From Bdellovibrio sp. qaytius (lineage in GTDB: Bacteria; Bdellovibrionota; Bdellovibrionia; Bdellovibrionales; Bdellovibrionaceae): a stretch of DNA of 64,000 bases. Within the stretch, counting starts at the first letter, position 1, and each line of letters begins with the position of its first letter. Positions 51,152 through 60,255 of this stretch are shown piece after piece. Location: contig CP025734.1 of assembly GCA_004011035.1 (NCBI GenBank), forward strand, positions 1,820,001 through 1,884,000. The letters run 5' to 3'. The notes under the pieces were generated by a model. That model saw only the letters and a list, made by a program, of their open reading frames with translations. It was not told the origin of the DNA and searched no databases. A program made the translations under genes and the position numbers.

Positions 51152-51601
51152 ATGAATTCATGGGTTAGTTTTCTTCCAGCAATCTTAGGCGTAGTCGTTG
51201 TTTTACAAGCAGGGCTTAATAAAAAAATCTCAGCTCAATGGGGCATCTCATCAGCGGTTTTATTAAACGCACTTGTATTTGCAGTGATCGCTGCCGTGTT
51301 TTATTTTGTAAGCTTAGGGCGTGGTGATTTATTCGCAGCCAACATGAAGCCTAATGTCGATTTAAAAACATTTTCTTGGTGGTACTTAGTTCCAGGAGCG
51401 CTTGGGTGCGTTTTAGTTTTCGGCGGACCAATGGCCATCATGCGTTGGGGTGCTGTTCATACTTTTATTTTAATTATTTCTGCTCAATTACTTGCAAGTC
51501 TACTTTGGGACTATCAAGTTGAAGGTCTTCCTGTATCTGGAATGCGTATCGCTGGTATTTCATTGGCTTGGATTGGCGCTGTTCTGGTATGCAAGGCCTA
51601 A
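51152..51601 (+). CDS. DMT-family membrane protein (YdcZ-like, half-size)
   Basis: A 149-residue protein with about five membrane helices. The N-terminal FLPAILGVVVVLQAGLNKKIS and GALGCVLVFGGPMAIMRWG match the DMT_YdcZ (PF04657) family of putative small transporters. ATG 51152 gives a family-like N-terminus; the longer frame from 51059 is a leader. It overlaps the next gene by 13 nt. Substrate unknown. Confidence 0.8.
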   Translation: MNSWVSFLPAILGVVVVLQAGLNKKISAQWGISSAVLLNALVFAVIAAVFYFVSLGRGDLFAANMKPNVDLKTFSWWYLVPGALGCVLVFGGPMAIMRWGAVHTFILIISAQLLASLLWDYQVEGLPVSGMRIAGISLAWIGAVLVCKA

Positions 51602-52497
51602 TTAGTTACTACGCCACACTTCAATCACTGGTTGAAGTTGGCTTAGGCAGTTTTTTACACGCCTTTCATGTTCCGTTTTCAGGCCATGTACTTTCATTAA
51701 ACCAAGGCCTTATTTTAACTCAAGCCTGCCAAAAAACAAATACCCGCAAAGAAACCGTCACCGCAGTTAATAGCATCTCAATCATCACAGCCATTTTAAA
51801 ATCACTTTCGCCCATTGGAAAACGCCTGACTCCGATGTTAGCTATCACGATGCAGGGTTTTTTATTTTCGATCGGCGTTTTTATTTTCGGCAACAACATC
51901 GTTGGAATGCTTTTAGGTATAAGCCTTTTATCGCTCTGGAGTTTTTGTCAGCCTTTATTGTTTGCCTATTTATTTTTTGGCGAAAAACTATTTATCGCAG
52001 CCGAAAAACTTTGGTTAGAAATCGCCGAAAAATTAGCTTTACCTGTTGAGTATGGTTTAAATATTTTAATTGGCTTTGTGATTTTAAAAATAATTTTATC
52101 TTGCGGCGTCGCCGTTTTAGGATGGAAGTACCCAACCTGGATCACTGAAAAGTATTTCGCAAAAATCATGAAATACAAAGATATCACTCTCAAATCTCTT
52201 CAAAATAAAAAACCAAAAAATGCCACCCAGGGCGCTTTAAAAGATTTACTCAACCCTTGGATGATTTTATCTTTAGCTTTAACTATCACGTTTATGGTTC
52301 TGACAGAAAAATCTGATTATTTTCAAATTTTTATTTATAGCTTACGAGTTATAGCCGTGGCTTATTTAGTATTTTTTATTCTAAGAGCTTTTCCGCAAAG
52401 TTGGATTAAAAAAGCTCTTAAGTCGTTTCCCACTTTGGCAAAGACTGTGGATCAAATATACGATCGCGCTCCTGAATCAACTGAGCCGAAACACTAA
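51589..52497 (+). CDS. Multi-pass membrane protein, unknown
   Basis: A 302-residue protein with about six membrane helices and a basic loop (about 190-210). ATG 51589 lies 13 nt within the end of the YdcZ-like gene. I know no family for it; its pattern (LGSFLHAFHVPFSGHVLSLNQG at the start) suggests a transporter or assembly protein. The 3' end overlaps the convergent xdhC by 80 nt. Confidence 0.6.
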   Translation: MQGLISYYATLQSLVEVGLGSFLHAFHVPFSGHVLSLNQGLILTQACQKTNTRKETVTAVNSISIITAILKSLSPIGKRLTPMLAITMQGFLFSIGVFIFGNNIVGMLLGISLLSLWSFCQPLLFAYLFFGEKLFIAAEKLWLEIAEKLALPVEYGLNILIGFVILKIILSCGVAVLGWKYPTWITEKYFAKIMKYKDITLKSLQNKKPKNATQGALKDLLNPWMILSLALTITFMVLTEKSDYFQIFIYSLRVIAVAYLVFFILRAFPQSWIKKALKSFPTLAKTVDQIYDRAPESTEPKH

Positions 52498-53227
52498 CTG
52501 CAATTTCATAAGGATGGTTTTTTCCTAACGGAATGCCAATCGGACAGTGAAAGTCTTTTAACACTTCTTCTTTAATACCGAATTCTATTAATTCTTTGCG
52601 CAGCTTTAAACCCTTAACAACGCTTCCAATATTTCCAACAAACGCCGCGTCTGGAAAACGCGTGTAGAGCTGTTTTAAAATCGGTAAATCCATCGCATGA
52701 CCTTGGGTCATGATCACAAAAAAACAATTTTTATGTAACGTTTCGACCAGCAATGAGGGATCTTCAGCGTGAAATTTTTTAAGATTAAAAGCATCTGGAA
52801 GTTTATCTAACCATTCAGTGCGCGAATCTACACAAGTCACTTGGCAATTTAAATTAATCAGCAATCTAATCAACGCTTGTGAAACGTGGCCTGCGCCAAA
52901 AACAACGATGGGCCACGTGCTGTAACGATGCACTTCAAATAAATAAGTGATCTCGCCGCCGCAACTCATGCCGATATCACGTTGTAAATTCCAAGTGAAC
53001 AGTTCAGGTTCTGCTTTATTTTGTTTTAAGATTTCTTGGCCATGCAAAATCGCGCGGGCTTCAACTTTGCCACCGCCCACGGTTCCCCAATGAAGTCCAG
53101 ACTCGACGATGATGGCTTTAGCTCCCGCATCTTGCGGGGCCGAGCCACGAGAACCAATCACTGTTACGACAACGAATGACTGTGCCGTGTTCTGTAATTC
53201 AAAGGCAACATCCCAGTAGGTTTTCAT
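52418..53227 (-). CDS. xdhC: Xanthine dehydrogenase accessory protein XdhC
   Basis: A 269-residue chaperone that inserts sulfurated molybdenum cofactor into the dehydrogenase. Conserved features are GSRGSAPQDAG, GGGKVEA (about 47-53), MSCGGEI (about 85-91) and the NAD-like VFGAGHVSQAL (about 106-116). ATG 53227 overlaps the xdhB stop (TAATG). It ends the xdhA-xdhB-xdhC operon. Confidence 0.93.
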   Translation of the reverse strand: MKTYWDVAFELQNTAQSFVVVTVIGSRGSAPQDAGAKAIIVESGLHWGTVGGGKVEARAILHGQEILKQNKAEPELFTWNLQRDIGMSCGGEITYLFEVHRYSTWPIVVFGAGHVSQALIRLLINLNCQVTCVDSRTEWLDKLPDAFNLKKFHAEDPSLLVETLHKNCFFVIMTQGHAMDLPILKQLYTRFPDAAFVGNIGSVVKGLKLRKELIEFGIKEEVLKDFHCPIGIPLGKNHPYEIAVSVSAQLIQERDRIFDPQSLPKWETT

Positions 53228-55659
53228 TATGGCAACTGAGCCCATTTTTTATAACGTTCAGGATTTACCGCGCGTAGAATTTCTTCGTTGGTCGCAGGCA
53301 GTTCCATCATCGGGTATTTCAGTTTATACGGAGATAAAGTTTTAAGCGCATCGTGAATCGCTGTCCAAACACTAAGACATAACAATAATGGAGGCTCACC
53401 AGCAGCTTTTGTACCGCGCACATTAGGTTTGTTTTCATTATTATTTAATAACCGCACATTAAAAGTTCTTGGCGTATCTTGAATATTCGGAATTTTATAA
53501 GTACTTGGCGCATGCGATAATAAATAACCATTTTTATAAAATAGTTTTTCAGTTGTGACCCAACCCATACCTTGAATAAAAGCGCCCGTCACTTGACCGA
53601 TATCAAGAGCTTCATTAATCGGGCGACCTAGATCCATAATGATATCAACACGAGTCACTTTAGCTTCGCCGGTATCGCGATCAATGCTGACTTCAGAACA
53701 CGCAGCACCTTGAGTGAAATATAAAAAAGCTGTGCCTTTACCTGTTAATTTATTAAATGATAACCCTGGAAATCGATAATGCGCATATTCACTTAATGAA
53801 ACGCGGTTATGATAAGCTTCAACAATTAATGAATGAAAACTCATGCGCTTTGAAGGATCTTGAGTTGCAAAAACTTGCCCGTCTTTAAAAGTTACACCAA
53901 AGTATTCAGCGATTCCTGAATTCCATTCAGCGCCTTCGTTAGGGTCATTCGTTAGCTTTGCTTCATTCACTTCAACTTCTGGTTGAGTGCCAAGACCTGC
54001 TGTGTGTCTGGCCCATTGGCTTTCAGGAATATCAAAAAGTTTTAAAGCTAATTCACTTAAGCGTTGTTTGATTCTTCGAACACCAATAATAGCTGCAGCA
54101 CCGTTAAGATCTGTTCCACTTGAAGCGGCCGTTGGTGATGTGTTTGCATTTTTATCTGTTGATGTCGGCATCATACGGATATCAGAGCGCTGCAAACCTA
54201 GCTCTGAGGCCACTAATTCAGAAATACGCGCATTTACACCCTGACCCATTTCAGTGGCACCTGTTGAAACCTGAAGGGTTCCATCACGATGAATGATTAC
54301 AAGGGCATTGGCTTGATTTAAAAACCGCGTTGTAAATGAAATACCAAATTTAACCGGAGTTAAAGACAAACCCTTCATCGGAAGTGATAAATCATTTAAA
54401 GCTCTTTGATTATGAGCTTCGATGTCTTTACGACGAGTTAAATAATCACTTTCTTTTTCTAAATCAGATAAAAGTTTTGGCAGACAATTATTTTCAACGA
54501 CTTGATCGTAATGGGTCATGTTTCGTCCATCACGGTCTTCGTAACAATTTAATTTTCTAATTTCTAAAGGATCTTTTCCTAAGTAGTGCGCGACTTCTTC
54601 GATGATTTTTTCAATCATCGCTACACCTTTTGGCCCACCAAATCCACGAAACGCAGTGTGTGGGTGATAATTCGTGCGACAAACTTGACCCGTGACTCGC
54701 ATATGCGGAATAAAATACGCATTGTCCGAATGAAGCATGGCGCGTTCCATGATCGATGTCGAAAGATCGGCGTAAGCTCCGCCATCTGAATAAAGTTTGG
54801 CATCAAGGGCCGTGATCATTCCGTTATTTTCAAAACCCACTTGATAAAAAACTTCAAACGGATTTCTTTTACCCGTCATGATCATGTCGTCATCTTTTGT
54901 TAAATTAATGCGAGCAGCACAATTTAATTTATGCGCCACAAGCGCGGCATAAGCTGCAATCGGAGCTGCTTGAGATTCTTTACCGCCGAATCCCCCACCC
55001 ATACGTTTTACGATACACGTCACATCTTTTGAACCAAGGCCTAACCCGTGTGAAACCACATGCTGAACTTCGGTTGGATGTTGAGATGACGAATGAATTT
55101 CAATCTGCCCGTCTTCTTTAGGGTAAGCAATGGCGACATTACTTTCTAAATAAAAATGATCAGCACCGCGAATAACTAAAGTGTTTTCAATTTTATGAGT
55201 TGCGTTTTTAATCGCAAGGTCTGCATCGCCGCGTTCGATTTTTCGAGAGCCTGCGATAAATGATTCAAATGAAATGGCATCTTGAATTGAAAGTACAGCA
55301 GGTTTAATTTCATAACTGATTTCAATCAAAGCTTTGGCTTCGCAAGCGGCATCAACAGTAGTTGCCGCGATTAAAGCAATCGCTTCGCCAGCAAAATTAA
55401 CTTCAGTATCGGCTAATAACGGTTGATCGCGAAAAATTGTTCCCCAAAGATTTTCATGAAAGTCTTTACCTAAAAACACACCTTTAACTCCTGGGTGTTT
55501 AAGTGCTTTTTCGATATTTATTTTTTTAATTTTAGCTTTAGCATGCGGGCTAAATAACACTTCAACAAAAACTTCGTTTGATAACTTTGCGCGGTCATCA
55601 ACAAATTCACTGCGACCTGTAACATGTGTGTGCGCTGAATCGTGAGGTAAACTATTCAT
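53227..55659 (-). CDS. xdhB: Xanthine dehydrogenase, molybdopterin-binding subunit
   Basis: An 810-residue subunit that oxidises xanthine (or hypoxanthine). MoCo-binding stretches are GGGFGGKES (about 222-230), TAFRGFGGPKG (about 333-343) and TSPTAASSGTD. The C-terminal GTKAAGEPPLLL carries the catalytic Glu. It follows xdhA by 1 nt and overlaps xdhC. The substrate is purine by context (guanine deaminase next door); sequence alone does not exclude other purines or aldehydes. Confidence 0.95.
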   Translation of the reverse strand: MNSLPHDSAHTHVTGRSEFVDDRAKLSNEVFVEVLFSPHAKAKIKKINIEKALKHPGVKGVFLGKDFHENLWGTIFRDQPLLADTEVNFAGEAIALIAATTVDAACEAKALIEISYEIKPAVLSIQDAISFESFIAGSRKIERGDADLAIKNATHKIENTLVIRGADHFYLESNVAIAYPKEDGQIEIHSSSQHPTEVQHVVSHGLGLGSKDVTCIVKRMGGGFGGKESQAAPIAAYAALVAHKLNCAARINLTKDDDMIMTGKRNPFEVFYQVGFENNGMITALDAKLYSDGGAYADLSTSIMERAMLHSDNAYFIPHMRVTGQVCRTNYHPHTAFRGFGGPKGVAMIEKIIEEVAHYLGKDPLEIRKLNCYEDRDGRNMTHYDQVVENNCLPKLLSDLEKESDYLTRRKDIEAHNQRALNDLSLPMKGLSLTPVKFGISFTTRFLNQANALVIIHRDGTLQVSTGATEMGQGVNARISELVASELGLQRSDIRMMPTSTDKNANTSPTAASSGTDLNGAAAIIGVRRIKQRLSELALKLFDIPESQWARHTAGLGTQPEVEVNEAKLTNDPNEGAEWNSGIAEYFGVTFKDGQVFATQDPSKRMSFHSLIVEAYHNRVSLSEYAHYRFPGLSFNKLTGKGTAFLYFTQGAACSEVSIDRDTGEAKVTRVDIIMDLGRPINEALDIGQVTGAFIQGMGWVTTEKLFYKNGYLLSHAPSTYKIPNIQDTPRTFNVRLLNNNENKPNVRGTKAAGEPPLLLCLSVWTAIHDALKTLSPYKLKYPMMELPATNEEILRAVNPERYKKWAQLP

Positions 55660-55660
55660 C

Positions 55661-57118
55661 TTACTTTACCCCTTGTTCGCGAAAAAATTTATTAAACAGA
55701 TTTTCTGTCACCACATGACGAAATGTACTTGTGGCGCGTAAATCGCTTAACGGCGTAATTTCAGCGTGAAGCTGCTCAAGAGCTTTTTCAAGTCTTGCTT
55801 GATCTAACTTTTCGTTAGTTAGGCTTTTTTCTGTTTTATACAAACGTAATGTGGTTGCGGCGACTCCGCCGACAGCAATTTTAATATCTTTGATTTTTGT
55901 TTTTTCTTTATCAGCCCAAGAAACACGGGCCGCAAAGTTAACTGCTGAAATATCTAAATCTTTACGTTGAGAGATTTTATAAAGAGCTAAAGATTCATTT
56001 TTATTTGGAATATCAAAATGTAAAGCCACAATCATTTCTTTCGAGCTTAGATTAATTTTACGGTAATCTAAAAAGAAAGACTCAAGTTTAACGAAGCGTT
56101 TTTTACCTGGGCCGTGAATTTCAACTTCAGTGTTCATCGTCAGTAAAAATGGCGGTGTATCTGCAATGGGTGAAGCATTAGCCACGTTACCCACAAGCGT
56201 GGCTAAGTTTTTAATTTGTGGTGATGCAAAGAGATCTAAAAACTTAGCAAATTCAGGGATCAGATCTTTAACGTACAAACGTAAATCACTGAGTGTAACT
56301 CGAGCCCCTACAGACAATCTTGTTTTCGAAGTTTTTTCGATTTCGTACAACTCAGGCACAAGATGTAAGCTTAATGTCTGATTTAATCGCGATTTTCGTT
56401 TATTATGAACAACACCCAAATCAGTGGCCGCTGCAATAATTCGAAGCGATTTGTTTTTATTTAAATAACCTAAAGCATCTTTAATTTTTACCGGAGCATA
56501 GAAAGAAAATTTTTCGCCAGTTAACGCAATCGGAATTTTTAAGTGCGCTGCCACATCTTTTTGCGAAGCTGCACTTGAAAATCTTTTAGCTACAGATTCA
56601 GATTCGCTGATTGAAATGTTTTTAGCTGCATCAATGATCGGCTGATAACCTGTGCAACGACATAAATTTCCTGTTGTTGCATTTTTAGCATCACACGAAG
56701 TGATTTCTGTTTGTTTTTGACAAAGTTTTTTCTCGACAAGCCCCGTTAAAGCCATAACAAAGCCAGGTGTACAAAATCCGCACTGACTGCCATGGCAATT
56801 CATCATCGCTTTTTGCACAGGTGTATGATCAGGATTCGCAAGTGCATCAACACTGACCAAATGTGAGCCATCCATTTGTGCGATCGTTGTCACGCACGAG
56901 TTAATGGGTAGAAAAATATTTTTCTTTTTTCCTGATTGGTACGGAAAAAAGCGCAAAACAGAGCAAGCTCCGCAATCACCTTCGGCACAGACGATTTTTG
57001 TGCCTGTGAGGTTTTTATGATAGCGAAGGTAATCAGAAAGCATGACTCCGGCCTGATCGCCTGAAATTTGATGTCGCTCGCCGTTGAGATAAAATAGGAT
57101 GTAATTACGTGTTTTCAT
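55661..57118 (-). CDS. xdhA: Xanthine dehydrogenase, FeS/FAD subunit
   Basis: A 485-residue subunit with two [2Fe-2S] clusters and FAD. The first cluster has CAEGDCGAC (44-52), plus C near 75. The second has CGFCTPG and CRCTGYQP. The FAD domain (about 190-365) includes NLATLVGNVANASPIADTPP. A CO dehydrogenase flavoprotein C-terminal domain follows. The longer frame starts at 57136; ATG 57118 fits homologues. First gene of the operon, divergent from guaD. Confidence 0.94.
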   Translation of the reverse strand: MKTRNYILFYLNGERHQISGDQAGVMLSDYLRYHKNLTGTKIVCAEGDCGACSVLRFFPYQSGKKKNIFLPINSCVTTIAQMDGSHLVSVDALANPDHTPVQKAMMNCHGSQCGFCTPGFVMALTGLVEKKLCQKQTEITSCDAKNATTGNLCRCTGYQPIIDAAKNISISESESVAKRFSSAASQKDVAAHLKIPIALTGEKFSFYAPVKIKDALGYLNKNKSLRIIAAATDLGVVHNKRKSRLNQTLSLHLVPELYEIEKTSKTRLSVGARVTLSDLRLYVKDLIPEFAKFLDLFASPQIKNLATLVGNVANASPIADTPPFLLTMNTEVEIHGPGKKRFVKLESFFLDYRKINLSSKEMIVALHFDIPNKNESLALYKISQRKDLDISAVNFAARVSWADKEKTKIKDIKIAVGGVAATTLRLYKTEKSLTNEKLDQARLEKALEQLHAEITPLSDLRATSTFRHVVTENLFNKFFREQGVK

Positions 57119-57146
57119 CAAATTGCATTGTTCCATTGAAAGACGC

Positions 57147-57175
57147 TTGATCTAAAGATTTTTCTTTTGTAACGT
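57147..57175 (+). promoter_or_regulatory. Promoter-like boxes before guaD
   Basis: TTGATC (57147-57152) and TAACGT (57170-57175) are 17 nt apart; the ATG at 57184 is 8 nt after the -10. No ribosome site is visible. Matches are modest (4 of 6 and 3 to 4 of 6), so low confidence. Confidence 0.3.
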
Positions 57176-57183
57176 AGTTCGTC

Positions 57184-57648
57184 ATGACAAACGAATATAT
57201 GAAAAGAGCCATCGAGCTTTCAAAAAATAATATCTCTCACGGCGGCGGCCCTTTTGGCGCTGTCATTGTAAAAGATGGCAAAATCATTGGTGAAGGCTTT
57301 AACAAAGTCACAGCTAATAATGACCCCACTGCGCATGCTGAAGTTGAAGCGATTCGCGAAGCTTGCAAAAATATCAGTAATTTTGATTTATCAGGTGCCG
57401 AAATTTACACCAGCTGTGAACCATGCCCTATGTGTTTATCAGCTATTTACTGGGCTCGTCTGGGCAAAGTTTATTACGCGAACACAAAAAAAGACGCAGC
57501 TGCTATTGAATTTGATGATGATTTTATCTACACAGAAATTCCTAAACCACTTGAGCAACGCAAAATCTCAATGGTGCAAATGATGCGCCCTGAGGCTTTA
57601 GAAGTTTTCAAAGCTTGGCAAACATCAGCCGTTAAAATTAAGTACTAG
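57184..57648 (+). CDS. guaD: Guanine deaminase (CDA-type)
   Basis: A 154-residue zinc deaminase converting guanine to xanthine. Motifs are HAEVEAIR (about 55-62, zinc His and proton-shuttle Glu) and CEPCPMCLSAIYWA (about 79-92, zinc cysteines). The C-terminal FDDDFIYTEIPKPLEQRKI and KAWQTSAV match B. subtilis-type GuaD rather than tRNA adenosine deaminase. Divergent from the xanthine dehydrogenase operon, so guanine can be carried to urate. Confidence 0.92.
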   Translation: MTNEYMKRAIELSKNNISHGGGPFGAVIVKDGKIIGEGFNKVTANNDPTAHAEVEAIREACKNISNFDLSGAEIYTSCEPCPMCLSAIYWARLGKVYYANTKKDAAAIEFDDDFIYTEIPKPLEQRKISMVQMMRPEALEVFKAWQTSAVKIKY

Positions 57649-57790
57649 TCGCGTCACGCACAGCTAGTGTGCCCCTTTATTCTATTCAGAATTCTCAATT
57701 TCATTTTAAAAATGGCAACCTCCTTGCATTTTAAATCACCGCTAATCTATCGACCAAAACTTATACCAATAAATCCCCCAAGGAGGCTTT

Positions 57791-58306
57791 ATGGAACAAA
57801 ACAAAACAGGTAGCAGTGTTGAAACTCGCACTGCACCAGTGATCGCAAGAACTGGCGCCGAAGGTGAAATTCGTCAACTTTTAGAAGAGTATGCTGACTC
57901 AATTCGCAGCGGAAAAATCGAAGACATCATGTCTTTCTATGATCCAAATCTTATCGCATTTGATGTCGCCCCTCCCCTACGCTTCAGCAGTGCTAATGAC
58001 TACAGAAAAAATTGGGAAACTCTGTTTACGACAGCTTTGAAATTTCCTGTCTCTTATGAATGGAGCGAAGAAAATCTCATCGCCAGTGGTGATGTTGGAA
58101 TTTTTAATTGCCTAGTTCATACAGCAGGCACATTGATTCACCCTTCAGAAGGTCAAGACAGCAAAATGGATTGCTGGGGCCGCTATACATGCGCTTTGAA
58201 AAAAGTGAATAACCGTTGGCGCATTGTTCACGAACACTTTTCAGTGCCCGTGAATGAAGATGGCAAAGCTTTAATGGATTTAAAACCAGGTAGCCAAGCG
58301 CACTAA
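57791..58306 (+). CDS. NTF2/SnoaL-like protein
   Basis: A 171-residue cytosolic protein. The cone-shaped NTF2/SnoaL fold is suggested by EIRQLLEEYADSIRSGKIEDIMSFYDPN (about 25-52), RFSSANDYRKNWETLF and WGRYTCALKKVNNRWRIVHEHFSVP (about 128-152). Relatives are ketosteroid isomerases, polyketide cyclases and DUF4440 proteins. The ribosome site AAGGAGG is strong. Convergent with the PhyH-like gene (8-nt gap). Substrate unknown. Confidence 0.8.
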   Translation: MEQNKTGSSVETRTAPVIARTGAEGEIRQLLEEYADSIRSGKIEDIMSFYDPNLIAFDVAPPLRFSSANDYRKNWETLFTTALKFPVSYEWSEENLIASGDVGIFNCLVHTAGTLIHPSEGQDSKMDCWGRYTCALKKVNNRWRIVHEHFSVPVNEDGKALMDLKPGSQAH

Positions 58307-58314
58307 CAGGCGCA

Positions 58315-59085
58315 CTAAGCTGTTTTTTTATTTTTTAATTGGTCAAGGCTCAGTCTACGGCCTGAGCCTTCGCCTGGATATTTTTTGTGGTTAGCGCCTG
58401 GATACGAATAACCATTAATTAAAACTCGGCGCGGAGTTGAAGAAATATTTTTCGTGCTCGCATGAATGACATACGGGTGAAATAAAACAATATCACCTGG
58501 CTGCATTAATAATGTTTCAGCTGTTTCAATATCAACGACTGATGAAATATCAGCGATATTATTTAAACCTAAATGATTTAGTTTATTAGAGCCTGCGATA
58601 AATTTCACAGGGCCTTTATCAGCTGTCACTTCATCAATCGCAATCAGAGTTTGCACGTAACTGCCAGTTCCGTTCACGTCTGACCAATCAGCTGTGCCAT
58701 AACCACGGTGCTGACTATCTTGATGCCATTCAAATTCGATATCATCACCTGGCATTTTAAAATGAATTTGATTTATTAATTGATCCATTTCTTTAGAACC
58801 CAAAAGTTCACTGACAGGTTCGACAATGCGAAGATCTGATCCAAAATCTAAAAGATTCTGTTCGTGTGCACCAGCCCACACCACACGATGCAAAGCTTGG
58901 TTTTCAAAAACAAACTGTGAACCGTTATAAAGTTGTGATGTTAAATTTAATTTTTTACTGGATTTAAGCAAACCCTCAGTGGCCTGAATCATTTGATTCA
59001 GATCCTGACGGCTAAAAACTTTCGGAAGTACAAGAAAGCCACGTTCATAAAATTCTGTAATCTGCGCCTGAGATAGTATTGCCAT
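58315..59085 (-). CDS. Phytanoyl-CoA dioxygenase-family protein
   Basis: A 256-residue Fe(II)/2-oxoglutarate oxygenase. EWHQDSQH (about 117-124) gives the HxD iron ligands. LFHPYVIHASTKN (about 200-212) gives the distal His, and the following TPRRVLINGY supplies the Arg that binds 2-oxoglutarate. Substrate unknown (lipids, amino acids or toxins). The gene stands alone on the minus strand. Confidence 0.85.
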   Translation of the reverse strand: MAILSQAQITEFYERGFLVLPKVFSRQDLNQMIQATEGLLKSSKKLNLTSQLYNGSQFVFENQALHRVVWAGAHEQNLLDFGSDLRIVEPVSELLGSKEMDQLINQIHFKMPGDDIEFEWHQDSQHRGYGTADWSDVNGTGSYVQTLIAIDEVTADKGPVKFIAGSNKLNHLGLNNIADISSVVDIETAETLLMQPGDIVLFHPYVIHASTKNISSTPRRVLINGYSYPGANHKKYPGEGSGRRLSLDQLKNKKTA

Positions 59086-59180
59086 GTGTTTATTTTCACA
59101 ATTCTCATGTGTTACAGAAAGTCTTGTTTGATAAAACCATACGTTGGCCCACGTCCATGTCAGCCAACATCATTTATATT

Positions 59181-59630
59181 TCACTGCATATTTCGACCAG
59201 CACGTGAAGAGGGCGTACTTTGAGAAATACGACTCACTGCAGACTCAAACTGCTCAGCGGCTAATTCAGCTTGTGATAAGTCTCCTAAAGACAATACACC
59301 AACTAATCGTTTATCTCTGTTTAAAACTGGAAGCCTACGAACTTGATTATCACCCAAGTTTCGCGTTACTTCTTCTAGAGTTTGATCTTCATAACAGTAT
59401 AAAACTTTTTTCGACATCACCTCGTAAACTTTGGTTGTGTCAGGCGATAAACCTGCAGCCACAGCACGTATTGTGATATCACGATCTGTCAGAGTACCAA
59501 TCAAGCGATCATTTTCTTGAATGGGTAAAAAACCATAATCCCCGTCACGCATCAAACATGAAACTTCTTTTAAAGTCATATCTGGGCGACCGAGCTCTAC
59601 ATAATTTGACATGCATTCATGCACTAACAT
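59181..59630 (-). CDS. Tandem CBS-domain protein
   Basis: A 149-residue protein of two CBS domains (about 5-60 and 70-125). They show GFLPIQENDRLIGTLTDRDI and RRLPVLNRDKRLVGVLSLGDL, the usual adenosyl-ligand-binding fold. The C-terminal 20 residues are Ser/Arg-rich. Two-CBS proteins sense AMP or ATP and are often stress-induced. It follows the DUF2231 gene after 12 nt (an operon). Confidence 0.9.
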   Translation of the reverse strand: MLVHECMSNYVELGRPDMTLKEVSCLMRDGDYGFLPIQENDRLIGTLTDRDITIRAVAAGLSPDTTKVYEVMSKKVLYCYEDQTLEEVTRNLGDNQVRRLPVLNRDKRLVGVLSLGDLSQAELAAEQFESAVSRISQSTPSSRAGRNMQ

Positions 59631-59642
59631 AAAATTCTCCTT

Positions 59643-60101
59643 TTAAGTTGTAACCACTTTGCCAACTTTTGTTTGTTCTTGCTCAACAAGTGCATAGCCG
59701 TGATAACTGGCCACAACTGTTAAACTAAAACCTAATCCTGTAATTAGCACATTTAAAATTTGTGGAACCACTTCGGCGTTGTAACTGCCCCAAATTAAAT
59801 ATAAATTTGTCGCAAATAAAAGTAATGAAGTTACATTCAAAACCGCGTGTAAGTACCCGCGTTTCTTAGCTTGTGTGTGGCTTGGCACACCTGCATATAA
59901 ATCAATTGAACCAGGAATCGCCGCAAGTACGGCGGCACAAACACCAGCAACATTTGCAATATACGCCACGCGAAACCAAAATAAATTATCTGTATTTTGA
60001 AATACGCAAAAGCAAGCGAACGCTGCGGTATAAAATACTATGGGAAAACTGACCAACATTGGGTGAACCGGGTGCCCCAAAACTTTGACTTTGCTATACA
60101 T
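59643..60101 (-). CDS. DUF2231 membrane protein
   Basis: A 152-residue protein with about four membrane helices and the DUF2231 start KVKVLGHPVHPMLVSFPI. The conserved histidines in HPVHP may bind haem or metal. The family often sits near redox or stress genes; the function is unknown. It is the first gene of the operon with the CBS protein. Confidence 0.85.
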   Translation of the reverse strand: MYSKVKVLGHPVHPMLVSFPIVFYTAAFACFCVFQNTDNLFWFRVAYIANVAGVCAAVLAAIPGSIDLYAGVPSHTQAKKRGYLHAVLNVTSLLLFATNLYLIWGSYNAEVVPQILNVLITGLGFSLTVVASYHGYALVEQEQTKVGKVVTT

Positions 60102-60255
60102 AATAATGTCCTTTCATTTAAGGCTTAATACAGATTTATACGAGCAAGTTTAAGGCCCGCATCAAGATTACAATTGCTGCCTTATCCCAAAGTGAAACGG
60201 TTTACTTATATTATAATTTAAAGATCGCAGGCCTTAGGTCCGATACCTAGACTAT

